From positions 47,903 to 111,902 of the forward strand of contig JAUBSN010000014.1 of the NCBI GenBank assembly GCA_036704825.1: DNA of 64,000 bases, written 5' to 3'. Position numbers and translations under genes: made by a program. This DNA is from Microcoleus sp036704825 (GTDB lineage: Bacteria; Cyanobacteriota; Cyanobacteriia; Cyanobacteriales; Microcoleaceae). Below, one piece after another: positions 16,412 to 24,712 of this stretch; the first letter of the stretch is position 1; each line of letters opens with the position of its first letter. The notes beneath the pieces were generated by a model. That model was not told where the DNA came from, did no database searches, and saw only the letters and a program-made list of their open reading frames with translations.

Positions 16412-16470
16412 TTACTCGTTACCAGGCTGGAGGCTGGTAACGCAGATAGGCGAGGAAGAGCCTCCTTTTT
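16412..16470. repeat. CGTTACCAG...CTGGTAACG dispersed repeat, copy 1
   Basis: CTCGTTACCAGGCTGGAGGC is followed by TGGTAACGCAGATAGGCG and AGGAAGAGCCTCC. The arms CGTTACCAG and CTGGTAACG form a stem-loop. Related copies lie at 17843, 17970 and 22722. It sits at the 3' end of the minus-strand sulfotransferase gene. Confidence 0.8.
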
Positions 16471-16483
16471 AAATTTGTTGCGC

Positions 16484-17419
16484 TTAAACTTGTTGCAATC
16501 GAGAGTTACCTTGCTGTGCAGATACCTGGAACTCTGCTAATGAATTTGATATTCCTTTTCGCTTAGCTCTCAGGTGTAATGCTGTTTGATAAAGTTCCAA
16601 ATCTTCGCGATTGAGATGTATTAGCTCGTTCATAATATGGCTGTCATACAGGATACTTTTTACCAAAGAGTTATAGCCCTTATGCTTGTTTGTATTTTCA
16701 TAGGTTATTGAGATTTCTGGCCAATTTAACATCTCGCCGAGATTGGTTAAATCATCTTTAAAAAATCCTTGGATTCCCACAAAATAAAAATCTGTGAGAT
16801 TGCGTCCCCCAACGTATTGAGACATTTCATTGCGGAGTTGAGGAATCTTGGCAAATTCCACCAAATCTAAGTTTTTTTCTTGTATATAATTGTGCAAACT
16901 ATCATCTTCAGTACGGGGAAGGCTTTTCCAAAAAAAATACAAAGAAATTAACCGAAGAATAGGATCTCTCAACCAGATTATTTCTTTGACTCGATCGGGG
17001 CGGAAATATTTTCTCGAAGGAACATGACCGTGTATTACTTTGATTGTTTGCGGATCTACACCTGCACTTACTGCTAAGGATTCATCCAAAAAACCAGCGA
17101 TTTTATCTAGACCGTAAACCTGGGTTAAAGCTATGAAAAAAGTTGTTCCTGCCGTTTTTGGTATGTGGTATGACATAATCTCCAAACCTGGCAATCCTAA
17201 AATACTTTTTTCCCATTCACTTATAAAAGAAAATTCCGGTGACTGCAACACTGAGCTGAGGATTTCCTGCCGTGTAAGTTCGCCGTTTTGCAATTTATGG
17301 ACAAAAAAGCTTTTACCATCAGCGTCAGAATCGCGTTTCAAATAAACGCGGTAAGTTTCTTCCACAAAAGCTTCACGATCGAGTGGCTCAGTTCTCTGCA
17401 AAAAATATTTTTCGTCCAT
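16484..17419 (-). CDS. DUF4214-sulfotransferase fusion protein
   Basis: The 311-residue protein has an N-terminal alpha-helical region (about 1-70: AFVEETYRVYLKRDSDADG, then LTRQEILSSVLQSPEF) that matches the DUF4214/phycobilisome-linker-like repeat. It then has a sulfotransferase domain. The 5'-phosphosulfate loop IPKTAGTTF (about 87-95) and the 3'-phosphate region WLRDPILRLISLYF (150-162) are clear, so PAPS is the likely sulfate donor. The acceptor is unknown; a surface glycan or glycoprotein is a reasonable guess. The ATG at 17419 is preceded by AT-rich DNA without a strong Shine-Dalgarno. It is flanked on both sides by dispersed repeats, compatible with transfer. Confidence 0.8.
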   Translation of the reverse strand: MDEKYFLQRTEPLDREAFVEETYRVYLKRDSDADGKSFFVHKLQNGELTRQEILSSVLQSPEFSFISEWEKSILGLPGLEIMSYHIPKTAGTTFFIALTQVYGLDKIAGFLDESLAVSAGVDPQTIKVIHGHVPSRKYFRPDRVKEIIWLRDPILRLISLYFFWKSLPRTEDDSLHNYIQEKNLDLVEFAKIPQLRNEMSQYVGGRNLTDFYFVGIQGFFKDDLTNLGEMLNWPEISITYENTNKHKGYNSLVKSILYDSHIMNELIHLNREDLELYQTALHLRAKRKGISNSLAEFQVSAQQGNSRLQQV

Positions 17420-17842
17420 TGTTAGATCTTTACAAACTATAGATAGTAGGGTGAAAACATGACCCTAACCACAGTATAGGCTGCGCTCGCTTATATGCAA
17501 GCGCGATTCATAATATGCAAGCGCGATTCATAAGTTTAGGTGTCTTAAGTGTTATTACTTATGAGGTTATATAGCAATCCTCGCATCAGTTGTACAAATA
17601 TTTAGGGTAGTTCTAAGAGTGCCTATCCCCACGGATCGGGGCAACCACGGTGGGGAAGAGCCCCTACAACAATTACACAATTCATTTAGGATCGCTATAG
17701 CCGTTCTCAAGCTTTGTGAGGTATGGGGGCGAGTCTTATGCCTGTGCCCGCGGAGGTCACGGAGGGCACGGAGGCCACGGAGGCCGCGGAAACCTATGAG
17801 AACCTCATATTACGCTCGAAAGGCTATATCTTGTTACTGGTT

Positions 17843-17905
17843 ATTACTCGTTACCAGACTGGAACCTGGTAAAGCAGATCAGCGAGGAAGAACCTCTATT
17901 CTCCC
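17843..17905. repeat. CGTTACCAG stem-loop repeat, copy 2
   Basis: TTACTCGTTACCAGACTGGA and ACCTGGTAAAGCAGATCAGC match copy 1 with several substitutions, followed by the degenerate AGCGAGGAAGAACCTC tail. Confidence 0.7.
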
Positions 17906-17969
17906 TTGTATGCCAGCGCGATTCATAAGTTTATCTGTTTTAAGTATTATTACTCATTAACTGCTCCTG

Positions 17970-18026
17970 TTACTGGTTGCCAGGCTGGAGGCTGGTAACG
18001 CAGATAGGCGAGGAACAGGCTCCATT
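17970..18026. repeat. CGTTACCAG stem-loop repeat, copy 3
   Basis: TTACTGGTTGCCAGGCTGGA then GGCTGGTAACGCAGATAGGC and GAGGAACAGGCTCC. It is nearly identical to copy 1 after the loop. Confidence 0.75.
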
Positions 18027-18276
18027 TTTTTTGACGCGAGGCTCTTCCTCTGGATATGGGTTCCCAAAATCTAGCCTAGAAGTTAAATTTACTCTGTTTG
18101 AAGTGTTTTTTCTTATTATTAAAGTATCTTATATATCGCATAACATACTAAATAATTATTAACGCAAAACTTAATTTAAAATTAAGAACAATATTCCGAT
18201 CGCGCCCGGTTAAACGACGATAACCCAGGCTGATTCTCAGAAATTTAAATTTTTGTAACCTTTACAGGTAATGCCA

Positions 18277-20136
18277 ATGGCTCAAATCTTACTCCAGACG
18301 GTTTGGTTTATACCTTGCTATCCACTCATCGGCGGAATTCTGTCGATGCTGTGGTTTCCGGCAGTTACCCGCCGCACGGGGCCAAGACCATCCGGTTACG
18401 TGAACGCCATATTAACCTTGTTCGCTTTCTTACACGGCGTCATAGCCCTGACAGCTATCTGGAACCAACCGGCCCGGCACCAGTTGATTCCCTGGCTGAA
18501 TGTAGCAGGTTTAGACTTAACCATTCCCGTAGAAATCTCTGCTGTCACCGTCGGCGCGACAGTTTTGATTACCGGACTGAACTTGCTGGCCCAGATTTAT
18601 GCTTTCGGTTACATGGAAATGGACTGGGGCTGGGCTCGATTCTTTTCCCTGATGGGGCTGTTTGAAGCGGGGATGTGCGGCTTGGTACTGTGCAATTCTC
18701 TCTTCTTCAGCTACATGATTTTGGAAGTTCTGACTTTGGGTACTTACCTGCTAGTCGGACTGTGGTTCAATCAGTCTTTGGTGGTGACAGGAGCCCGCGA
18801 CGCTTTCTTAACAAAGCGGGTGGGAGATTTATTCCTGCTGATGGGAGTAGTTGCCATTCTGCCGCTAGCTGGCACTTGGAATTTTGACGAGTTGGCTGTT
18901 TGGGCCGAGACTGCAAAGCTTGACCCCACTGTAGCGACGCTGCTGACTTTAGCTTTGATTGCCGGCCCGATGGGTAAGTGCGCTCAGTTTCCCTTGCACC
19001 TGTGGCTGGATGAGGCGATGGAAGGCCCGCTGCCGGCGACAATTTTGCGGAACACCGTAGTTGTGGAAACTGGTGCTTGGATATTGATTAAGTTGCAACC
19101 GGTGATTGCTTTGTCGCCGATGGGGATGACGATAACTATTATTGTAGGTGCTGCCACGGCGGTTGGTGCTTCATTAATTGCGATCGCCCAAATTGACATC
19201 AAGCGCACACTTTCCTATATAGTCAGCGCTTACATGGGCTTAGTATTTATCGCCGTCGGTACCGGACAAGCCCAGACAGCCCTGACATTGATATTTGCCT
19301 ACAGCTTGGCAATGGGTTTGCTGGTGATGAGCATCGGTTCGGTAGTTTGGAACACAGTCACTCAGGATGTCCGATTTCTCGGCGGTTTGTGGGGAAAGCG
19401 GCCAATATCAGCCATATCGTTTATTGTCGGTAGCGCTGGATTGGTGGGACTGCCCCCCTTCGGCTGCTTCTGGGCTTTAGAAGACTTCACGTCCGGGCTT
19501 TGGCAAACTCACCCTTTCTTGTTAGGAATAGTGCTGTTTGTAAACGGCGTCACTGCTTTTGGGTTGGTGCGCGTCTTCGGTTTAGTTTTCGGCGGCAAAC
19601 CAAAGCAAATGACCGAACGTGCGCCGGAAGTTCACTGGCCTTTTATCTTGCCGATGACTGTTTTAATGGGCTTGACTTTGCACGTTCCGCACTTGCTGGC
19701 TGCGTGGCATTTATTGCCTGGGGCTAGTTTGAACTATACCGCAACTGGACTGCTAGTTTTGTCAACGGCGATCGGCATCGGTGCCGGAGCATTTGTTTAC
19801 ATGAACGACAAATGGGAAAAACCAGTACGAATTGGTTCTGAAGCTTTGCAAGACTTTTTTGCTTACGACTTTTACACTGCTCAACTTTACCGGGTGACTG
19901 TGATATTTGCAGTCGGTCTAGTTGCTCGAGTTATTTCTTGGGTAGACCGCAATATTGTTGACGGATTAGCGAACTTAATCGGTTTTGCAACAGTTTTTGG
20001 CGGTCAAAGCCTCAAGTACAACGTTAACGGTCAAACTCAGTTTTATGCCCTGACAATTCTGTTCGGAGTTGCACTTTTGGGACTGCTGATAAGCTGGCCG
20101 TTGCTCGCTCGCCTGTCGCTGAGTGTAGGCGGGTAA
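18277..20136 (+). CDS. ndhF: NDH-1 subunit NdhF, CO2-uptake type (F3/F4)
   Basis: The roughly 619-residue multi-pass protein is an antiporter-like NuoL/NdhF subunit. Its context with ndhD and a Cup gene marks it as the CO2-uptake form, placed in the thylakoid-membrane NDH-1MS/MS' complexes. I choose the ATG at 18277 rather than 18271. ACAGG lies at a workable distance from it, and with this start Arg37 and Tyr41 (RPSGY) fall at the positions I recall for NdhF3 residues near the Zn site of the CupA complex. Core features include FSYMILEVLTLGTYLLVGLW, KRVGDLFLLMG and GPMGKCAQFPLHLWLDEAMEGP. F3 and F4 cannot be told apart with certainty by eye. Confidence 0.92.
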   Translation: MAQILLQTVWFIPCYPLIGGILSMLWFPAVTRRTGPRPSGYVNAILTLFAFLHGVIALTAIWNQPARHQLIPWLNVAGLDLTIPVEISAVTVGATVLITGLNLLAQIYAFGYMEMDWGWARFFSLMGLFEAGMCGLVLCNSLFFSYMILEVLTLGTYLLVGLWFNQSLVVTGARDAFLTKRVGDLFLLMGVVAILPLAGTWNFDELAVWAETAKLDPTVATLLTLALIAGPMGKCAQFPLHLWLDEAMEGPLPATILRNTVVVETGAWILIKLQPVIALSPMGMTITIIVGAATAVGASLIAIAQIDIKRTLSYIVSAYMGLVFIAVGTGQAQTALTLIFAYSLAMGLLVMSIGSVVWNTVTQDVRFLGGLWGKRPISAISFIVGSAGLVGLPPFGCFWALEDFTSGLWQTHPFLLGIVLFVNGVTAFGLVRVFGLVFGGKPKQMTERAPEVHWPFILPMTVLMGLTLHVPHLLAAWHLLPGASLNYTATGLLVLSTAIGIGAGAFVYMNDKWEKPVRIGSEALQDFFAYDFYTAQLYRVTVIFAVGLVARVISWVDRNIVDGLANLIGFATVFGGQSLKYNVNGQTQFYALTILFGVALLGLLISWPLLARLSLSVGG

Positions 20137-20240
20137 ATAACTATAAGTTTGAAGATTTTAGGTGACTGTTTTAATCTAAAATCTTAAAAACATGAAATCT
20201 TGAACAAAGATTTCAAACTAGATACAACAAGGCAACATCA
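20137..20240. other. ndhF-carbonic anhydrase gap
   Basis: The 104-bp gap contains an AATCTAAAATCTTAAAA stretch and a GAAATCTTGAACAAAGATTTC inverted repeat at about 20193-20213. That may be a weak processing or attenuation hairpin inside the operon. Confidence 0.45.
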
Positions 20241-20960
20241 ATGAGTTCAAATAACAGACCATTCAATCTTTCCCGACGCAATTCGCTCAAATTTGTCGCA
20301 GGTGCTATTGGTACAGGAATACTCGCAGCACGAGCAGGCGCTGATTTGGCTGCACCCGAACCAGTAATTGCTCAAAATGACTTGACTCCCGATGCAGCTC
20401 TGAAACAGTTAATGGACGGCAACCAACGGTTTGTTGACAAAAAACGCCAAAGTCCCCACCAAGACTTATCCCGCCTCGCCGAAGTTGCCATAGCTCAAAA
20501 ACCCTTTGCTGCTATTCTCGGCTGTGCAGATTCCCGCTTTCCTTCCGAGATTATCTTCGATCAAGGATTGGGAGATTTATTTGTCTGTCGCGTGGCCGGA
20601 AATATTGTTACCTCAGAAGAAATGGGCAGCCTGGAATTTGGCACGCTGGTACTGGGAGCAAAAGTGCTTGTGGTAGTCGGACATAAAAGGTGCGGTGCGG
20701 TAGACGCAACCATCAAAGGAGCTCAAGTTCCCGGTCAAATTGGCAGTTTGCTCGACGCCATTAAGCCGGCTGTAGAAAGCTCGAAAAGCCAAGCGGGCGA
20801 TCGTCTAGAAAACGCTTCAAAAGCCAATGTTATGGGGCAAGCTAACAAGTTGAAAACTTCTCCAGTTATCTCTAAGTTAATTGAAGAGAATAAACTGAAA
20901 GTTGTTGGTGCATACTACGACTTAGACACGGGGAGAGTCACTATTCTTTCTGAGTCTTGA
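20241..20960 (+). CDS. Tat-exported beta-class carbonic anhydrase (EcaB-like)
   Basis: The 239-residue protein has a twin-arginine signal (SRRNSLKFV, residues 11-19, then an Ala-rich h-region to about 45, PVIAQ). The beta-carbonic-anhydrase zinc site is complete: Cys95-x-Asp97-x-Arg99 (GCADSR), His148 and Cys151 (GHKRCGA). It interconverts CO2 and bicarbonate outside the cytoplasm, in the thylakoid lumen or periplasm. Its place between ndhF and ndhD of a CO2-uptake operon is telling. Synechocystis EcaB is a beta-type enzyme with an export signal reported to affect the NDH-1 CO2-uptake complexes, so I infer an equivalent role. Alternatively it could be a general periplasmic carbonic anhydrase. 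Confidence 0.88.
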   Translation: MSSNNRPFNLSRRNSLKFVAGAIGTGILAARAGADLAAPEPVIAQNDLTPDAALKQLMDGNQRFVDKKRQSPHQDLSRLAEVAIAQKPFAAILGCADSRFPSEIIFDQGLGDLFVCRVAGNIVTSEEMGSLEFGTLVLGAKVLVVVGHKRCGAVDATIKGAQVPGQIGSLLDAIKPAVESSKSQAGDRLENASKANVMGQANKLKTSPVISKLIEENKLKVVGAYYDLDTGRVTILSES

Positions 20961-21114
20961 AGCAATTTAGGGGATAGATAACTGGGAATAATTAACATTT
21001 TTAGTCTCAAGTTATCAAACCATCAAAGCGTGCAGAATTGATAGTTAATATCAAATAAGTTAGCATCGGAATAGTAAATTCGAGTTAACTGTCAAACGTC
21101 AACCGTCAACAATC

Positions 21115-21133
21115 ATTCCGGTGCAACCGGAAT
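21115..21133. repeat. ATTCCGGTGCAACCGGAAT palindrome, copy 2
   Basis: ATTCCGGT and ACCGGAAT are perfect 8-bp arms around GCA. TGATATTACTC follows directly, as in the copy at 16388. It lies about 30 bases before the ndhD start, where it could affect translation or RNA stability. Confidence 0.75.
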
Positions 21134-21161
21134 TGATATTACTCTTCACTCTTCACACATT

Positions 21162-22715
21162 ATGCTTAGTGCCTTGCTCTGGTTGCCCGTGTTGGGCGCT
21201 GCGGTAGTCGGGTTCCTGCCCGGAAATATCAATAGGATGCGGATGCGTTCAATAGCCTCGGCTTTTGCTGCTGCTATTTTCCTTTTGAATATCTGGCTGT
21301 TGACTCAATTCGAGCCAGCCAATTCAGGACTGCAATTTCAAGAATATTTGCCTTGGATTCCACAATTAGGTTTGAGCTACAACTTGGGCATTGACGGCTT
21401 GTCTTTGCCGCTGCTGGTTTTAAGTGCTTTGCTGACGCTATTAGTCATTTACGGCACTGGCGAAGGGATGGAGCGCCCCCAGCTTTACTATGCTTTGATT
21501 TTGCTGATTAATGCTGGTATTGCCGGAGCTTTGATGTCTCAAAATTTGCTGCTGTTTGTACTGTTTTACGAAGTAGAATTAATTCCTTTTTACCTGTTGA
21601 TTGCGATTTGGGGCGGAAAGCAGCGGGAATACGCTGCCATGAAGTTTTTGATTTACACGGCAGTTTCGGGACTTTTAGTTTTAGCGGGATTTTTGGGTGT
21701 TGCTTGGCTGAGCGGGTCTTTAAATTTCGATTACACTGCGATTACCACTCAAGAATTGCCCTTGAACACGCAATTGATCCTGCTAACAGTTGTACTAATT
21801 GGGTTGGGCATTAAAATTCCTTTAGTGCCACTGCACACTTGGCTGCCGGATGCTTACGTAGAAGCTTCGCCAGCAACGGCAATTCTGCTGGGAGGGATTT
21901 TGGCGAAGTTGGGAACTTACGGTTTAGTGCGGTTCTGCTTGCAGTTGTTTCCCGAAACTTGGTCAATTGTCGCTCCCGGTTTGGCAATTATCGGGACTGT
22001 GAGCGTGATGTACGGGGCTTTGAGCGCGATCGCCCAAAAAGATATCAAGCGCATGGTAGCCTATAGTTCGATCGGGCATATGGGCTACATCCTCGTTGCC
22101 TGCGCCGCGGGTACGAAGCTGGCATTAATCGGCGCTGTTGGCCAAATGGTAAGTCACGGCTTAATCTTAGCTTTGCTGTTTTATTTGGTAGGCATCATCG
22201 AAGCCAAAGTCGGCACGCGGGATTTGGACGTGCTCAACGGTTTGATGAACCCGATGCGGGGTTTACCCACTGCCAGTTCTCTGTTAGTTTTGGGCGGCAT
22301 GGCAAGCGCTGGAATTCCCGGTTTAGTGGGTTTTGTGGCCGAATTTTTAGTGTTTCAAGGCAGTTTCTCGATCTTTCCAATTCCAACTTTACTGTGCATT
22401 TTAGCTTCTGGCTTAACAGCAGTTTACTTTGTGATTCTGCTCAACCGCACCTGTTTTGGGAAGTTGGACAATGCCACGGCTTACTACCCTCCAGTTACGT
22501 TTGCTGAAAATATGCCGGCGCTGGTTTTGGCGGGCATAATTTTTGTGTTGGGAATTCAACCTGCTTGGCTGCTCAAATGGAGCGAATCTACTACAAATGC
22601 GATCGTAGCTACTCTGCCTGCAGACAGAAATACCCAAGTTGCTATTAGCTATACCCTAGAACATTCGGAGCTGGAAATAGCGTCTACGCAAACGAATTCC
22701 GCCTCTGCTGACTAA
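21162..22715 (+). CDS. ndhD: NDH-1 subunit NdhD, CO2-uptake type (D3/D4)
   Basis: The 517-residue protein has about 14 hydrophobic segments and is a NuoM/NdhD antiporter-like subunit. Typical features are LLFVLFYEVELIPFYLLIAIWGG (TM5 Glu), the TM7-8 region with GIKIPLVPLHTWLPDAYVEASP, and SAIAQKDIKRMVAYSSIGHMGYI. It forms the distal membrane arm with NdhF and holds the Cup protein on the cytoplasmic side. It lies between the carbonic anhydrase and cup genes on the same strand. D3 versus D4 is not certain by eye. Confidence 0.93.
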   Translation: MLSALLWLPVLGAAVVGFLPGNINRMRMRSIASAFAAAIFLLNIWLLTQFEPANSGLQFQEYLPWIPQLGLSYNLGIDGLSLPLLVLSALLTLLVIYGTGEGMERPQLYYALILLINAGIAGALMSQNLLLFVLFYEVELIPFYLLIAIWGGKQREYAAMKFLIYTAVSGLLVLAGFLGVAWLSGSLNFDYTAITTQELPLNTQLILLTVVLIGLGIKIPLVPLHTWLPDAYVEASPATAILLGGILAKLGTYGLVRFCLQLFPETWSIVAPGLAIIGTVSVMYGALSAIAQKDIKRMVAYSSIGHMGYILVACAAGTKLALIGAVGQMVSHGLILALLFYLVGIIEAKVGTRDLDVLNGLMNPMRGLPTASSLLVLGGMASAGIPGLVGFVAEFLVFQGSFSIFPIPTLLCILASGLTAVYFVILLNRTCFGKLDNATAYYPPVTFAENMPALVLAGIIFVLGIQPAWLLKWSESTTNAIVATLPADRNTQVAISYTLEHSELEIASTQTNSASAD

Positions 22716-22721
22716 GAGAAT

Positions 22722-22775
22722 CTACTCGTTACCAGGCTCTCCCTGGTAACGCAAATCCGGAGGCAGAGCCTCCAA
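22722..22775. repeat. CGTTACCAG stem-loop repeat, copy 4
   Basis: It starts seven bases after the ndhD stop: CTACTCGTTACCAGGCTCTC then CCTGGTAACGCAAATCC and a GGAGGCAGAGCCTCC palindrome. The loop is shorter than in copy 1. It may reduce read-through into cup or stabilise the upstream mRNA. Confidence 0.8.
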
Positions 22776-22889
22776 TTTTCCGGTTCTATCGATATCGGTT
22801 TCCAAGCAAAGCCGGAGAACCAGTTAAAGAATCGCAGCTTTTGGCAAGAATTCAAAATATTTAGATTCAGTCAATCAAAGGAAGAAACA

Positions 22890-24212
22890 ATGGTACAAAC
22901 TCCTAGTAAACCAGCAACTAAACTACCTCCTTCCAAGCACGAATTTGCCGAAGTAATTCACAGGCTGGAAGCTGGGGGCGCGATGATTCCAGATACGCCG
23001 GAAAATCTGATGCAAATCATCGCTATCTGGAAAGCTTACGCAGTGCCGATGGATTTCTACTGGCGGGATTTGCTTTACATCGCCGAACGGGTATTTTTAC
23101 ACCCGCTGCCTTTCTTTAAATACTTTTTACCCCAAGAGTATTTAGACTTGCAAAATCACTATGCAGGCGACGGTGCTGATTTGCGGATTTGGCGCGGGAC
23201 TGGAAGTGCTCACCCGGAACTTTTGGAGTTCATGGAAAAGGGAGAAACTGGTAAACTCCCTCGATTTATGCACCATTTGTGGCACGATCGCATTAACATG
23301 GAATTTGCGGAAGAGTGCATGAGGTCAATGCTTTGGCACCGGGGATTGTACGTGCCGACCAATCAATTCGATCCTTATTTGGACAGTGACGAATATAAGG
23401 CTAATGCCGATCGGGCAATTAAAGCTTACTTCAAAAAAGACCCGTTCATGCTGGCACTGCACAAAGCATTTCCCGAAATGTTTTTAGAACAGTGCCGCCA
23501 AATGTCTTATTACAGCAATCTCGGTTTATTCTGGGAAGTCATGGCGCCGGTGTTTTTTGAGGTTTCCGACTTGTACGACGAAGGGAAAGTTACCACAGTC
23601 CCGCAGGCGATGGATTTCCTAGTAAAAGGCATATTTGCGATCGCCGGTCGTCCGATTTACCACCACGTTTACATCGACGGCGAGAAGTACGAAATCATCC
23701 CCAAATCTAAAGGTTTCACTTGGCTGTACGAAGCAGCGTTACCTTACGTGGAAGCTGTATTTTACCGCACTTCGCCATTCCGAGGCACCAAATCTTACAA
23801 CGCTCAAGCTAAGGAAGTTCCTGACGATCAAAAAGACTTCCACTTCGGAGTATTGTATGCAGACAAATTCCCGGTAGGTACGGCGGGGATTCCACCGACT
23901 TTGCTAGCACAAGATATGCTGCATTTCCTGCCGCCTTACTTGATGGATTTCTACAAACAGCGCTGTCGCGGCGAAGATGATATCCTCAATCAAATTGGGG
24001 TGACATTTCAGCGATCGATGTACTGCGTTACTTCTGCCGTAATTCAAGCTTTGCGGACTGCTCTTTTGTATCCTTTAGATGACCCGAATCCCAAGCATTT
24101 GAAGGCTAATCGGGCTTTCTTTGAGGCTCAGCTCGATCGCTTCTGCCGCCCGGAATACGGCATGAAATATGCGGCGAAGCTCAAGAATATTCAGACTTCG
24201 GATTACAGGTAA
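22890..24212 (+). CDS. CO2 hydration protein (ChpXY/Cup family)
   Basis: The 440-residue cytoplasmic-side subunit of the CO2-uptake NDH-1 complexes is thought to hydrate CO2 to bicarbonate, coupled to redox-driven proton pumping. The N-terminal half contains FMHHLWHDRINMEF. His129 and Arg134 keep the spacing that I recall for the CupA zinc-site pair (His130/Arg135). The length of about 440 suits CupA/ChpY or CupB/ChpX. No cupS-like gene follows, which slightly favours the constitutive (CupB) type, but I cannot decide between them. AAAGGAAG lies six bases before the ATG. It completes the ndhF-CA-ndhD-cup module. Confidence 0.93.
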   Translation: MVQTPSKPATKLPPSKHEFAEVIHRLEAGGAMIPDTPENLMQIIAIWKAYAVPMDFYWRDLLYIAERVFLHPLPFFKYFLPQEYLDLQNHYAGDGADLRIWRGTGSAHPELLEFMEKGETGKLPRFMHHLWHDRINMEFAEECMRSMLWHRGLYVPTNQFDPYLDSDEYKANADRAIKAYFKKDPFMLALHKAFPEMFLEQCRQMSYYSNLGLFWEVMAPVFFEVSDLYDEGKVTTVPQAMDFLVKGIFAIAGRPIYHHVYIDGEKYEIIPKSKGFTWLYEAALPYVEAVFYRTSPFRGTKSYNAQAKEVPDDQKDFHFGVLYADKFPVGTAGIPPTLLAQDMLHFLPPYLMDFYKQRCRGEDDILNQIGVTFQRSMYCVTSAVIQALRTALLYPLDDPNPKHLKANRAFFEAQLDRFCRPEYGMKYAAKLKNIQTSDYR

Positions 24213-24264
24213 AAGATGTTTGCGGGAGACATCTTAGCTTCCAAGTCCGCCAGTCAGTTAATCC

Positions 24265-24314
24265 GCCAGGGGTTGACACCCCTGGCTCAAAGCTCAAGTC
24301 GGTTGAAACCGACT
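24265..24314 (+). terminator. Double hairpin after the cup gene
   Basis: GCCAGGGGT/ACCCCTGGC (24265-24286) and AGTCGGTT/AACCGACT (24297-24314) form two adjacent perfect stems, with TGAC and GA loops. They lie about 50 bp downstream of the cup stop. The pair resembles a common cyanobacterial dispersed double-hairpin. It probably ends the operon transcript. Confidence 0.65.
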
Positions 24315-24464
24315 GGAAAAAATGACAGCTTTTTAATCATTTTCAAAAGTGGTATAATATTGGATTATTTGGTATCATAATTATTCATCTCTCTCTCTCT
24401 TCTCTTCTCTTCCTCTGCGTTCTCTGCGGTTTAATTATTCCGATCTAAAAAATAACCAATAACT

Positions 24465-24671
24465 ATGGACAGCAAAGATCTAGCCAAATATATCGAAGCA
24501 AAGGACGGGATTTCCAAACCTTGGCTGTTGGTGCAACTGCGACTAAAAAAATTGCAAGAAAGGCGATCGGAGATTTCTTCTGAAGAGTATATGACAGAAC
24601 TTACTGACCTTCACAAAGATTTAATGAATTTGGGGGAATGGTGGCTGGGTATCGAGGATGAAGTGTTTTAA
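24465..24671 (+). CDS. Small hypothetical protein (68 aa)
   Basis: The 68-residue acidic, helical soluble protein (MDSKDLAKYIEAKDGIS...WLLVQLRLKKLQERRSEISSEEY) has no signal or membrane segment. Codon use is compatible with coding sequence. No Shine-Dalgarno is seen before the ATG. It follows the CO2-uptake operon by about 250 bp with a hairpin between, so it is likely separately transcribed. I do not recognise the family. Confidence 0.55.
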   Translation: MDSKDLAKYIEAKDGISKPWLLVQLRLKKLQERRSEISSEEYMTELTDLHKDLMNLGEWWLGIEDEVF

Positions 24672-24712
24672 AATTTAATTGAAAGTTCAACTAGGATTAA
24701 GTCGATCGCGCT

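Larger units (their letters stand above)
17420..18276. other. 850-bp repeat-rich intergenic region
   Basis: Several repeat types follow one another: two tandem ATGCAAGCGCGATTCATAA units at about 17496-17535 with a third at 17908-17926; a G/C tract of GGAGGTCACGGAGGGCACGG type at 17750-17795; and two copies of the CGTTACCAG stem-loop element. The last 100 bp likely carry the ndhF operon promoter; a possible -10-like TATATA is seen at about 18130-18137. No gene is supported. Confidence 0.6.

Noticed and set aside
17619..17960. 113-codon open frame in the sulfotransferase-ndhF gap
   Set aside because: Composed of GGAGGCCACGG-type and CGTTACCAG repeats, no family resemblance.
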